Numbered from the stretch's first letter, positions 44,120-52,044 are shown. The stretch: DNA of 53,561 nt from Candidatus Gastranaerophilales bacterium HUM_9 (GCA_002103075.1 DABG01000003.1:1-53561), one strand, 5' to 3'. Numbers and translations: made by a program. Notes: generated from the sequence alone by a model not told the origin.

Positions 44120-44959
44120 TCAATCAACCACTTTCCCAAACATCAATCTTATTCCACCAAAAGGTTTTGACATAGTTTTTCTTACACCTTTTGTCAAACA
44201 ATTTGTATCATCAAGTATACAGTTTGTTTTCACTATTATTTCGTTTATACCAACTACGCCTGTATCCCTAATATTTTCTGTTATAGAGTTTGTTGTTTTT
44301 GTTAAATTTTGTACATTTGAAAACACATCAGAAATTTGTTCTTCTGACACAGAATTATTAATCTTTGAGGTCGTATCTGTTATATAACGTGAAGAACGCT
44401 CTAAATTAGCAACAGAACCTTTTATATTTTTTCTATTTTCAGCCAAAATATCTTGTGCTAAACCAAACAATTCAGCTAAAGTTTGCAACGACAAATTCGC
44501 ATTTTCAATAGTTTGAGAAAGATTATTTTTTAAGTTCTCCACTTCTTCAGGCTCTTGGTTTCTCAAAAAATGTTCAATATCAACAGCACATTTTCCCTCT
44601 AAAGTTGAACCATTTTTTATAAACTCACCATTAGCTGTTTCAGGTAAAATTAGTTCTAAATAATCGTCAAAATGATCACCTTTAATCTCTTTTTTCAAAT
44701 AAACCTTTGTATTTGTTGGTAACTTGTGGTCTTTTCTAAAAAGCTGAATTTTCAACAAAGAATAGTTATAATCATCAGAAGTCTTTATATCACGAGCCTT
44801 CCCAATTTTTACACCTTTATAATATACAGGAATATTCCCATGAAACGGTCGCAAATCAGAAAACTTTGCTGTCACATAGGTCGAATTCAATTCTCTATAT
44901 CCTAGAATTGATAAAATAACAATTAAAATTGCAGATAAAAATATAATAAGTTTCTTCAT
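44120..44959 (-). CDS. MCE/MlaD-family envelope lipid-transport protein (279 aa)
   Basis: An N-terminal anchor (KKLIIFLSAILIVILSILGY, residues 2-21) is followed by one MCE domain (about 28-110): YVTAKFSDLRPFHGNIPVYY, then KGVKIGKARDIK and LLKIQLFRKDHKLPTNTKVY. The second half is a coiled-coil-like stretch (NLKNNLSQTIENANLSLQTL to NLTKTTNSITENI). Such proteins form hexameric rings that pass lipids through the periplasm, usually with an MlaE/MlaF-type ABC transporter. No permease or ATPase lies in the window. There is no Shine-Dalgarno; a TATTCT box stands seven bases before the ATG. It follows the OmpA-like gene by 35 bases. Confidence 0.82.
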   Translation of the reverse strand: MKKLIIFLSAILIVILSILGYRELNSTYVTAKFSDLRPFHGNIPVYYKGVKIGKARDIKTSDDYNYSLLKIQLFRKDHKLPTNTKVYLKKEIKGDHFDDYLELILPETANGEFIKNGSTLEGKCAVDIEHFLRNQEPEEVENLKNNLSQTIENANLSLQTLAELFGLAQDILAENRKNIKGSVANLERSSRYITDTTSKINNSVSEEQISDVFSNVQNLTKTTNSITENIRDTGVVGINEIIVKTNCILDDTNCLTKGVRKTMSKPFGGIRLMFGKVVD

Positions 44960-44994
44960 ACAACTAAGAATATCAATTTATAAAATTTTTTGTA

Positions 44995-45408
44995 TTAGTC
45001 AGTTGTCGAATTTATTACAAGTGGCTCTATTTTTTGAATACTAATTTTAATAACATTCTGCAATTCAGAACTTTCCAACCCAAGATTCCCATAACCTATA
45101 TACCTTATTCTATTTTGATTATATCCGTAATCAATCAAACACTTTGAAAACTTATAAGCATAAATATTAGCTATCTCCCAAGTATAATCATAATTTAATT
45201 TTTCATCACAAAAAACCTCTATCAAAATAGGAGCATTGTTAAGATTTGAAGTCAATTCAGAAAGAATTTCACAACCAGAATTAGAGATACATACTCCCTC
45301 AAACACTCTATCTATAGGCAAAACAATATCTTTTTCTGCAGAAAAGCAATCTCCTGCATAAAACAAGGCTATATATAATATTAGGAATATTGAAACCAAA
45401 TTTTTCAT
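44995..45408 (-). CDS. Secreted OmpA-like domain protein (137 aa)
   Basis: A signal peptide (KNLVSIFLILYIALFYAGDC, cleavage likely near FSA-EK) precedes a small domain. ILIEVFCDEKLNYDYTWEIA, then NIYAYKFSKCLIDYGYNQNR and IRYIGYGNLG follow the rhythm of OmpA/MotB peptidoglycan-binding domains (strand, helix with N...A..., strand, G-G). The match is weak: the usual aspartate and arginine that bind diaminopimelate are not clearly kept. I take the ATG at 45408; a TTG lies one codon earlier. It lacks a ribosome site, and AATAAT stands six bases before the ATG. It probably heads a unit with the MCE gene and aspS. Confidence 0.55.
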   Translation of the reverse strand: MKNLVSIFLILYIALFYAGDCFSAEKDIVLPIDRVFEGVCISNSGCEILSELTSNLNNAPILIEVFCDEKLNYDYTWEIANIYAYKFSKCLIDYGYNQNRIRYIGYGNLGLESSELQNVIKISIQKIEPLVINSTTD

Positions 45409-45503
45409 CAATAGATTATTGAAGAAAAGATTATATTTTTAATCCGACAGGTTGAGAATAATAGGCTTTATGTGGATACAAGTTCGTAATTAAGTTTTTG
45501 TTT

Positions 45504-45583
45504 GCAGGGATTCCGAAACAAGTTCGGAATGACGCTATATACTTACTTTTACGTCATCCTGAATTTATTTCAGGATCCCCCTG
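45504..45583. repeat. Two adjacent dispersed palindromic repeats
   Basis: TGCAGGGATTCCGAA...TTCGGAATGACG (45504-45534) is followed by an inverted CTGAAATAAATTCAG variant with GGATCC ends (45551-45583). Each is a near-perfect palindrome. The first shares its core with the copies at 19123-19148, 28008-28034 and 51651-51680. Confidence 0.8.
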
Positions 45584-45633
45584 AACACACAGAACCGTTG
45601 ATTTATAAATTCTTCACTTGAGATACAAAATAT

Positions 45634-46413
45634 CTACAAAACATTCTTACCGTCTTTATACATCTTTTGACGGCTTGATTTTATATCCTCAATCTGTTTT
45701 TTATAATCACTTTTAGTTAAATCACCTAGAGCAGAATACAGTTTCAAAATAGCATCTTGGATATTTTTAGAGTTTAAGTTCACCATATCATCAGCCATAT
45801 CAACACTAGAAAGAGCCAACCTTGTCATATCTCTAAACCCACTTGATGCAAGTTTTTGTGCAAGTTTATTACCTTCTACAGACTTGAATAGAGCTTGTGC
45901 TACCACCATTGGCATATGCGATATCAACGCAACTGCTCTATCATGTTCTTGAGGAGTAGCATAAACAATCTCTGCTTTTAAATCGGTTATAACTCGTTCT
46001 AGTACTCCTGATTTATAACCCTTAACTAATGGCGTTATAACCCACTTTGCACCCTCAAACAAGTTTTCTTGAGCACTCGCCCAACCACTAAACTCAGTAC
46101 CTGCCATTGGGTGTGACGGTACAAAATTAAAACGATATTTTTCTTTTGTCAAAAACTCTTTTAAACTACAAACATCTGTAACTATTGTTTCAGGATTCAG
46201 ATATTGTTCCAGTTTTTTTAAAGTTTCAATCGTTTTGTTCATCTCTTTACAGACAAATACAAGGTTACAATCTGATAAATATTTATAATCAGAATAAACC
46301 TTATCAATACCTTTTTGCGATTGAGATATCCCGACACAATCGTATCCCAATCTAGTTAAATCTTTAAATATAGAACCGCCTATTAGACCTAATCCTACTA
46401 TACCAATCTTCAT
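45634..46413 (-). CDS. tyrA: Prephenate/arogenate dehydrogenase
   Basis: NAD(P)-dependent oxidative decarboxylation toward tyrosine. The dinucleotide loop KIGIVGLGLIGGSIFKDL opens the protein. The catalytic and substrate residues are in FVPSHPMAGTEFSGWA (near residue 95) and ALISHMPMVVAQALF (near 165), with SSGFRDMTRLALSSVDMADD after. At 259 residues it is the short form without a C-terminal ACT domain. Cofactor and prephenate versus arogenate preference cannot be read reliably. AGGAG lies seven bases before the ATG. It is divergent from pepA and shares a palindromic promoter with it. Confidence 0.93.
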   Translation of the reverse strand: MKIGIVGLGLIGGSIFKDLTRLGYDCVGISQSQKGIDKVYSDYKYLSDCNLVFVCKEMNKTIETLKKLEQYLNPETIVTDVCSLKEFLTKEKYRFNFVPSHPMAGTEFSGWASAQENLFEGAKWVITPLVKGYKSGVLERVITDLKAEIVYATPQEHDRAVALISHMPMVVAQALFKSVEGNKLAQKLASSGFRDMTRLALSSVDMADDMVNLNSKNIQDAILKLYSALGDLTKSDYKKQIEDIKSSRQKMYKDGKNVL

Positions 46414-46434
46414 ATTCTTGCTCCTGTTATTATT

Positions 46435-46446
46435 ATTATATATAAT
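46435..46446. promoter_or_regulatory. Back-to-back -10 boxes of tyrA and pepA
   Basis: ATTATATATAAT is a perfect 12-base palindrome containing TATAAT on the plus strand (46441-46446) and TATAAT on the minus strand (46440-46435). Both lead to good ribosome sites and starts (pepA 46474, tyrA 46413). Polymerase cannot occupy both at once. Confidence 0.55.
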
Positions 46447-46473
46447 TTAATTAAAAATAGAAAGGAGAGATTT

Positions 46474-47877
46474 ATGGAAATTAAATTGGTTACTGATGCA
46501 CAACATCAAGAATGCGATATCCTTGTTGTTAATATGTACGAAAACGGCAAAACATCAGAAGAATTAGTAAACAAATATGCTATTGAACAAGATAATTTCG
46601 AAGGTAAATTAGGAACTACTTATTTAATACATACTTATGGAAACCAACCAGCTCGCAAAATTTTAGCTGTAGGTTTTGGTAAAAAAGAAGAATTTAACAA
46701 ACACAAACTAAGAAGTGCTGTAGCAAAAGCTATGAAAAAAGCTGTAATTATGGAAGCTAAAACGGTTGCATTTGAATTTACAGATGTAGATTTTGATTAT
46801 TCAGAACAACTTATATATGGTATCCACATTGCTGATTATGCGTTTGACAAATACAAGACCAAAAAAGACAAACACGTTGAAACTGTTTTTGTGAACAGAA
46901 GCGAAGAATTATTAGAAAACTTTGACAGATACGAAACAGTATGCAAAGCGATGAAATTTACTCGTGACTTAGCTAACGAACCGGCTCAATATGCAACTCC
47001 AACAAAGTTGGCAGAACTTGCCGAAAGTTTCAAACTTGAAACAAAAATCTACAATAAAGAGGAATGTGAAAAAATGGGCATGGGTGCATATTTAGCTGTA
47101 GCAAAAGGTAGTGCACAACCACCTAAATTTATCCACATGAAATATACAGTTCCAAACCCTAAAAAACGTATTGCCATTATTGGTAAGGGCATCTGTTTTG
47201 ATAGTGGAGGATTGGATATCAAACCTGCATCATCAATGCTAACAATGAAAGACGATATGTCAGGTGCAGCTTGTGTACTTGGTGTTATGAGCGTAATTAA
47301 AGACTTAGCACCAAATGTTGAAGTTCACGGTATTATTGCAGCATGCGAAAACATGCCTGGTTGTTCTGCTTACAAACCAGGAGATATCTTAACTGCTAAA
47401 AACGGAAAGACAATTGAAGTCGATAATACAGATGCTGAAGGCAGATTAACCCTAGCTGATGCATTGTGTTATGCAAGTGAGCTTGGTGTTGATGAAGTTA
47501 TTGATTTAGCGACACTAACAGGAGCATGCGTTGTTGCATTAGGTACAGTTGCCGCAGGTATTGTTGGTAATGATGACACACTTGTTAAAGATATCATCAA
47601 ATCAGCAGACTCTCAAGGTGAAAGATATTGGGAATTACCTATGTATGAAGAATATAAAGAAAGCCTAAAAAGTAACGTAGCTGACATGCAAAACACTGGT
47701 TCACGTTGGGGTGGAGCATCAACAGCAGGCTTATTCTTACAAGAATTTGTAAAAGACGTAAAATGGGCACATATTGATATTGCTGGTGTTGCTTACATCG
47801 ATAAGCCTCAAGGCGAATTTATAAAAGGTTCAACAGGTGCAGGTGTAAGAGCATTATTGAACTATATAACTGAATAG
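46474..47877 (+). CDS. pepA: Leucyl aminopeptidase (M17 family)
   Basis: Two-metal cytoplasmic aminopeptidase, 467 residues, hexameric in the family. The C-terminal catalytic domain shows the metal and catalytic residues in IGKGICFDSGGLDIKPASSM (lysine and aspartates), TMKDDMSGAACVLGVM and the M17 signature NTDAEGRLTLADALCYASEL. The N-terminal domain (about residues 1-150) is divergent, as usual. PepA proteins can also bind DNA in some bacteria; nothing here argues for or against that. A perfect AAAGGAG lies six bases before the ATG. A strong terminator follows. Confidence 0.95.
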   Translation: MEIKLVTDAQHQECDILVVNMYENGKTSEELVNKYAIEQDNFEGKLGTTYLIHTYGNQPARKILAVGFGKKEEFNKHKLRSAVAKAMKKAVIMEAKTVAFEFTDVDFDYSEQLIYGIHIADYAFDKYKTKKDKHVETVFVNRSEELLENFDRYETVCKAMKFTRDLANEPAQYATPTKLAELAESFKLETKIYNKEECEKMGMGAYLAVAKGSAQPPKFIHMKYTVPNPKKRIAIIGKGICFDSGGLDIKPASSMLTMKDDMSGAACVLGVMSVIKDLAPNVEVHGIIAACENMPGCSAYKPGDILTAKNGKTIEVDNTDAEGRLTLADALCYASELGVDEVIDLATLTGACVVALGTVAAGIVGNDDTLVKDIIKSADSQGERYWELPMYEEYKESLKSNVADMQNTGSRWGGASTAGLFLQEFVKDVKWAHIDIAGVAYIDKPQGEFIKGSTGAGVRALLNYITE

Positions 47878-47901
47878 ACTTATATATAAGTAAAAATGAA
47901 G

Positions 47902-47940
47902 ATATGCTGTAAACAAGACTAAGTTTACAGCATATTTTTT
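47902..47940 (+). terminator. Terminator of pepA
   Basis: ATATGCTGTAAAC and its perfect complement enclose an eight-base loop and are followed by TTTTT. It lies 24 bases after the pepA stop. Confidence 0.92.
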
Positions 47941-48036
47941 ATAAAAACAAAGAAAAAACTCCACAAAAACATACAAATCACCTCAATTTCCTAAAAATTT
48001 AGATTAATATTATATAAAGTTTTCCCAAAAACGATT

Positions 48037-48178
48037 AAGTGTACATTTTGCACTTTATCAAAAGTATAGTATTTTCAATATTTTCAGCCCGATTTTAATT
48101 AGTGTAAAAATAACACTTGACAAATATTTTATTATGGTGCATAATAAAATTGTAAAAAGAAGTGTACAGAAAACACTT
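48037..48178 (+). promoter_or_regulatory. Three operator-like inverted repeats upstream of the 85-aa gene
   Basis: Three 19-base sites share the pattern AAGTGT-N7-ACACTT: 48037-48055 (AAGTGT/GCACTT), 48100-48118 (TAGTGT/ACACTT) and 48160-48178 (AAGTGT/ACACTT, perfect). Their centres are 63 and 60 bases apart, close to six helix turns. The second overlaps the -35 and the third lies just after the expected transcription start, as repressor operators would. The binding protein is unknown. Confidence 0.55.
48117..48145 (+). promoter_or_regulatory. Sigma70-type promoter of the 85-aa gene
   Basis: TTGACA (48117-48122), 17 bases, CATAAT (48140-48145). Transcription would start near 48152, giving a 46-base leader that contains the third operator-like site and the AAGG ribosome site. 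Confidence 0.65.
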
Positions 48179-48197
48179 AAAACAAAAGAAGGTAATT

Positions 48198-48455
48198 ATG
48201 AAAGTTAATTCAATAAACGGATATATGGTTAGTTTCAACGCTAACACTAATAATAACTCTAAACAAATCGCACCGCGTTCACAACAACAAAATTCTATCA
48301 ATTTTGAAAAAGAACAAACAATCGCTAAGAAAGCTGATTCTTTGAACGCTAACCCACTAACATCATTGGGTTACAAATTGTATAGAACGTTCAGAATCAT
48401 TTCTGAACATGAATCATCTGCTGCTAATAACCAAGGATTAAATGTATTAGCGTAA
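48198..48455 (+). CDS. Small lineage-specific protein (85 aa)
   Basis: The start at 48198 has AAGG five bases upstream; an earlier in-frame ATG at 48162 lies inside the operator-like site and has no ribosome site. The product (MKVNSINGYMVSFNANTNNN, then QQNSINFEKEQTIAKKADSL and LGYKLYRTFRIISEHESSA) has the N-terminal VSFNA-type segment that I associate with Gastranaerophilales orphan proteins. It is hydrophilic, with one possible amphipathic helix near residue 60. The function is unknown. Its strong promoter, three operator-like sites and a dedicated terminator suggest a highly expressed, tightly switched gene. Confidence 0.75.
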   Translation: MKVNSINGYMVSFNANTNNNSKQIAPRSQQQNSINFEKEQTIAKKADSLNANPLTSLGYKLYRTFRIISEHESSAANNQGLNVLA

Positions 48456-48480
48456 GACTTTTGATTAAACACTAAAGATA

Positions 48481-48510
48481 AAAAAGAACCTGCATTATGC
48501 AGGTTCTTTT
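48481..48510. terminator. Bidirectional terminator after the 85-aa gene
   Basis: AAAAAGAACCTGCA, loop TT-like turn, and the perfect complement TGCAGGTTCTTTT. It is shared by the convergent plsY gene, which ends at 48564. Confidence 0.88.
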
Positions 48511-48563
48511 AGTTTTTATATTTTTAAATTGTAGGTTGTACATAATCGCCCAACACCACACAT

Positions 48564-49178
48564 CTATCTAACTTTGTTTTCTTCACCTTTTATAAGTCTT
48601 ACAATATTTTGTCTATGTAAATAAACGATATAAATCGCACCCAAAACACAATATCCAACATAAGCAATTGGTACGTTATGCCCTACGTATTTCATAATAA
48701 ATGGTGATAAAACTAATGCCACAATAGAACCCAATGAAACATACTTACTAAAATAAGTAACCACACTCCAAACAAGTGCAATAATCAAACCAGCTTGCCA
48801 GTTCAAAGCCAATATTGTACCAACACCTGATGCAACTGATTTTCCACCCTTAAACTGTAAAAAGATAGGTTTACTATGACCAATAATAACAGCAACAGCT
48901 GCTAAAACAGGGAACAATCCTACATTAGAAACATCACCTGCATAAAGTTTTGCCAATATAACAGGTAAAGCACCCTTAAATGCATCTAATAACATGACTA
49001 TAAAAAACCATTTTTTACCCAACACACGTTTAACGTTTGTAGCACCAGTTGAACCAGAACCAATTGTTCTAATATCTTGTCCTGTCATACCTTTTACTAT
49101 CAAATATCCTGTTGGAATTGAGCCAATCAAATATGATGCAATTATTACTAAACCAACTACAATTAAAATCCCTGTCAT
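48564..49178 (-). CDS. plsY: Acyl-phosphate:glycerol-3-phosphate acyltransferase
   Basis: Membrane enzyme for the first acylation of glycerol-3-phosphate, using acyl phosphate. The 204 residues have about five to six spans and the three family motifs: SYLIGSIPTGYLIVKGMTG with GSGSTGATNVKRVLG (motif 1), GHSKPIFLQFKGGKSVASG (motif 2) and the C-terminal HRQNIVRLIKGEENK (motif 3). AGAGG precedes the ATG at seven bases. It is divergent from plsC-type genes that perform the next acylation. The acyl-phosphate-making plsX is not in the window. Confidence 0.95.
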   Translation of the reverse strand: MTGILIVVGLVIIASYLIGSIPTGYLIVKGMTGQDIRTIGSGSTGATNVKRVLGKKWFFIVMLLDAFKGALPVILAKLYAGDVSNVGLFPVLAAVAVIIGHSKPIFLQFKGGKSVASGVGTILALNWQAGLIIALVWSVVTYFSKYVSLGSIVALVLSPFIMKYVGHNVPIAYVGYCVLGAIYIVYLHRQNIVRLIKGEENKVR

Positions 49179-49316
49179 AATTTCCTCTTTTACTTAATTA
49201 TTACTTATTCATCATACCAAAAACTATATCTATATGTAAACATTTTTCTAGCCAATTTAACAATTTTCTATCTTTCAGTTTTTGATGTATAATTTTTTTA
49301 ATAAAAGGATTATACA

Positions 49317-50015
49317 ATGACAACATTAAAAGATGCTCCTAAAAAAGCAGAAACAGCACAAAAAAAGCAAGAGCCTAATTTTTCACTTAGAAAACCTGAG
49401 TTCTACAACAAATGGAGACGATTTTTTCAATTTCTAGTAACTCACATTGGTTATATGGTTAGGTTTAAATTAGTATACAGATTAAAAGTTGAGGGGCTAG
49501 AAAACCTACCAAAAGATAATGCTTATATCTTGGCTGCAAACCACTTATCAACCCTTGATCCACCACTTGTGTGCGGTATCGCTAACAAAGGGGTTGCTTA
49601 TATGGCAAAAAAAGAGTTATTTTACAACCCATTTTTGAGATGGTGGCTTAATTGGTTAGGTGCGTTCGCTGTAGACAGAGGTCACGTTAGCATCTCAACA
49701 ATAAAAACAGTTATGTCAATAAAACAAACAGGTTGGGTACTAGGAATTTTCCCTCAAGGAACAAGACAAGAACCTGGGAAGATTACTAACGTAACAAAAG
49801 GGTTTGCTTCAATTGCACGTAAAACAAAATGCGGAATAATTCCTGTTGGTATAACCGGCACAAATGAAGTTAAAAGAATTCCTTTCACAGGTAAAATCGT
49901 AGTAAAAATAGGCAAACTTATCCCATATTCTGATGACATTGATTCTATGGTTAGACAATGGGGTGAAGCAGTTGCCGAATTAACAGGATTTGAATATATT
50001 CACGAAAAACAGTAG
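49317..50015 (+). CDS. plsC: 1-acylglycerol-3-phosphate acyltransferase, paralogue 1
   Basis: Second acylation of phosphatidic acid synthesis at the inner membrane. The 232 residues contain the acyltransferase motifs ILAANHLSTLDPPLVCG (HX4D, near residue 80), AFAVDRGHVSIS, LGIFPQGTRQEPGKI (near 143) and CGIIPVGITGTNEVK. The N-terminus is Lys/Gln-rich, then a membrane-contact region (FFQFLVTHIGYMVRF). TATAAT lies 24 bases and AAAAGG about eight bases before the ATG. It begins a three-gene run with a paralogue and a TrmB-type regulator. Confidence 0.9.
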   Translation: MTTLKDAPKKAETAQKKQEPNFSLRKPEFYNKWRRFFQFLVTHIGYMVRFKLVYRLKVEGLENLPKDNAYILAANHLSTLDPPLVCGIANKGVAYMAKKELFYNPFLRWWLNWLGAFAVDRGHVSISTIKTVMSIKQTGWVLGIFPQGTRQEPGKITNVTKGFASIARKTKCGIIPVGITGTNEVKRIPFTGKIVVKIGKLIPYSDDIDSMVRQWGEAVAELTGFEYIHEKQ

Positions 50016-50040
50016 TACTTAAATAGAAGTTGGAAAAGAT

Positions 50041-50721
50041 ATGGAAACAAGAAATTATAACAGAAGATATGCAAAAGAATACGGCTTTGGTCGCTCATTA
50101 TTTTACAAATTATTCGTAATTTTTGTGGTTATGCCAGCGGCAAAACTTCAATACAACATAAAAATAGAGGGAAAAGAAAACATTGATAAACACAAAAAAT
50201 ACCTCTTCACAGCAAACCACACATCATATCTTGATCCACCTTTTGTAGCACTTGCTGCTAACAAAAAAATTGCTTTTATGGCAAAACAAGAATTGTTTAC
50301 TGACAAAAACTGGTTACTAAGACATCTTGTTAGAGTTCTTGGGGCATTTGCAGTAAACCGTGAAAGACCAGAACTAGCAACCTTTAAAACAGTTCTAGAC
50401 CTTATTAAAACAGATTGGTCACTTGGTATTTTTCCAGAAGGCAAAATTTGCAAAACAAACTCTTTAGATAATATCCAAAAAGGATTTACACTTATTGCTA
50501 AAAAAGCTAAAATGGATATTGTTCCTATTGGAATAGCAGGGTTTGACGGATACGCAGGCAAATCATTGTTTAAAAAACACATAACAGTAAAAATAGGAAA
50601 ACCTATTTCTTATGAACTTCCTTCAGAAGAAATCTTAAAACAATGGGCGGAACAAATCTGTGAATACACCGGTTATACGAACAACTTAGAGCTTAAATCA
50701 GAAGAAAAGGTTAATGCATAG
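50041..50721 (+). CDS. plsC: 1-acylglycerol-3-phosphate acyltransferase, paralogue 2
   Basis: A second enzyme of the same fold, 226 residues, 25 bases after the first. The motifs are LFTANHTSYLDPPFVALAAN (HX4D), GAFAVNRERPELATF, LGIFPEGKICKTNSLD and MDIVPIGIAGFDGYAG. The FPEG form matches typical PlsC more closely than FPQG of paralogue 1. The two genes probably arose by tandem duplication and may differ in acyl chain or acceptor. They share an N-terminal layout (basic, then a hydrophobic LFYKLFVIFVVMPAAKL). TrmB starts three bases after it. Confidence 0.9.
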   Translation: METRNYNRRYAKEYGFGRSLFYKLFVIFVVMPAAKLQYNIKIEGKENIDKHKKYLFTANHTSYLDPPFVALAANKKIAFMAKQELFTDKNWLLRHLVRVLGAFAVNRERPELATFKTVLDLIKTDWSLGIFPEGKICKTNSLDNIQKGFTLIAKKAKMDIVPIGIAGFDGYAGKSLFKKHITVKIGKPISYELPSEEILKQWAEQICEYTGYTNNLELKSEEKVNA

Positions 50722-50724
50722 TAT

Positions 50725-51546
50725 ATGACAAAACTTATTGACAGCCTTAAAGAAATCGGGTTTAACACCTATGAAGCAAAGGTCTATCTTGCGTTATTAA
50801 AAAAACACCCTGCAACAGGTTACGAAATTAGTAAACTGTCAGAAGTTCCACAAGCAAGAGCTTATGATACTTTAAATGTACTTACTCAAAAAGGAATTGT
50901 TACAGCAACATTAGAAAAACCGGTTCGCTATATCCCTATCAAGCCAAAAGAATTGACACAAAACTATAAAAAACACATTAACCACAACATTGACTATCTT
51001 GAAAAACATCTACCAGAAGTCAAAGAAGAAATTCTTGAACCAATTATTCCAATCTCAAATAAAGCAAATATAATGTCTAAAATCATTGATACAATAAATT
51101 CTGCAAAAAAATCTATCTATATAGAATTATGGGCAAAAGATTTTAAACTATTTGAACAAGAACTTTTAAACGCCTATAACAGAAATGTAGAAATAAGAAT
51201 TATAAGCTTTGAAAAAATTCACACAAATTTTGGACTTGTATATGAGCACCCTTTTGTAAAAAGGATTGAAAACTGTATAAATGGAAGAATTATAGCTCTT
51301 GTAATAGATGACAGTGAAGCAATTTATGGAAAAATTGCATCTAATGATAACTCTCAAACTAACATTTTTTATACCCAAAATACTGATTTTGTATTTTTAA
51401 CGAAAGAATTTATAACACACGATATGATGTTATTAGATATTCAATCAAACTTCCCAAAAGAACTTATGTACACGTATGGAAACGGTATGAAACATCTTCA
51501 CGACAAAATTTATGGAGCTAATAATATATATACTAAGATAAAGTAA
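50725..51546 (+). CDS. TrmB-family transcriptional regulator (273 aa)
   Basis: The N-terminal winged helix is clear: LIDSLKEIGFNTYEAKVYLA, then TGYEISKLSEVPQARAYDTL and VLTQKGIVTATLEKPVRYI (residues 4-75). A coiled-coil linker and a C-terminal sensor domain with phospholipase-D-like fold follow (SAKKSIYIELWAKDFKLFEQ, then NRNVEIRIISFEKI). TrmB proteins bind sugars or other small ligands and control transport and metabolism, commonly in archaea. Three bases separate it from plsC paralogue 2, so it is in that operon and may regulate it. A repeat cluster follows. Confidence 0.85.
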   Translation: MTKLIDSLKEIGFNTYEAKVYLALLKKHPATGYEISKLSEVPQARAYDTLNVLTQKGIVTATLEKPVRYIPIKPKELTQNYKKHINHNIDYLEKHLPEVKEEILEPIIPISNKANIMSKIIDTINSAKKSIYIELWAKDFKLFEQELLNAYNRNVEIRIISFEKIHTNFGLVYEHPFVKRIENCINGRIIALVIDDSEAIYGKIASNDNSQTNIFYTQNTDFVFLTKEFITHDMMLLDIQSNFPKELMYTYGNGMKHLHDKIYGANNIYTKIK

Positions 51547-51600
51547 ACGATGCTTTATTACGTCATTGTGAGTCGTGAAACAACATACAAAAAAGACTCT

Positions 51601-51710
51601 AGGGGGATGCTGAATCAAGTTCAGCATGACGTGAACACTACCACCCCAAGCGTCATTCCGAATTTATTTCGGAATCCCTGCGTACTTTTAATGTCTAAAC
51701 AAGTTGACAT
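51601..51710. repeat. Dispersed repeat cluster with extended flank
   Basis: GGATGCTGAATCAAG...TTCAGCATGACG (51606-51631) is followed by an inverted TCATTCCGAA...TTCGGAATCC unit (51652-51677) with the extended flank CTGCGT...TTTAATGTCTAAAC (51678-51700). The last part is nearly identical to the inverted sequence at 19100-19148. The 51550-51738 open frame is read through this repeat and its residues (MLNQVQHD, SVIPNLFRNP) are repeat translations. Confidence 0.8.
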
Positions 51711-51738
51711 TAGACCCTATATATCTTATCCTAAGTGT

Positions 51739-52044
51739 ATGGAAAATAATTTTACACAAAGATGGTACGACTTAGAACCTACATTAAGTTTAGCGGTTGG
51801 AATGATGTCAGAGGCTGACGAAAAATTACAACACGAATGTGCTAGTTTTATCGTGCAAAAAGCAAAAGACTTTGGGCTAAGTATTGCTCAAAACAAACTT
51901 GAAGAAGCCTTTAACTATTTTTGCAAACGTTGGTATGACAAAGATAGAGAACTTGCTGATGCGTTTCAATACCTAAAAATAATGCCATTTGAACTTCAAA
52001 AAGAAGTATCATTAGAAATAATCGAAAAACTAGAGAAAAAATAA
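51739..52044 (+). CDS. Small helical protein of unknown function (101 aa)
   Basis: I start at ATG 51739 (MENNFTQRWYDLEPTLSLAV) because everything upstream in this frame is encoded by dispersed repeats. The product is all-helical and hydrophilic, with no signal or membrane segment (MSEADEKLQHECASFIVQKA, then EEAFNYFCKRWYDKDRELAD and MPFELQKEVSLEIIEKLEKK). It carries the phrase RWYD twice. I do not recognise a family. No ribosome site is visible. Its stop codon shares one base with the antiporter start, so the two are coupled, and it may be a partner or regulator of that transporter. Confidence 0.65.
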   Translation: MENNFTQRWYDLEPTLSLAVGMMSEADEKLQHECASFIVQKAKDFGLSIAQNKLEEAFNYFCKRWYDKDRELADAFQYLKIMPFELQKEVSLEIIEKLEKK

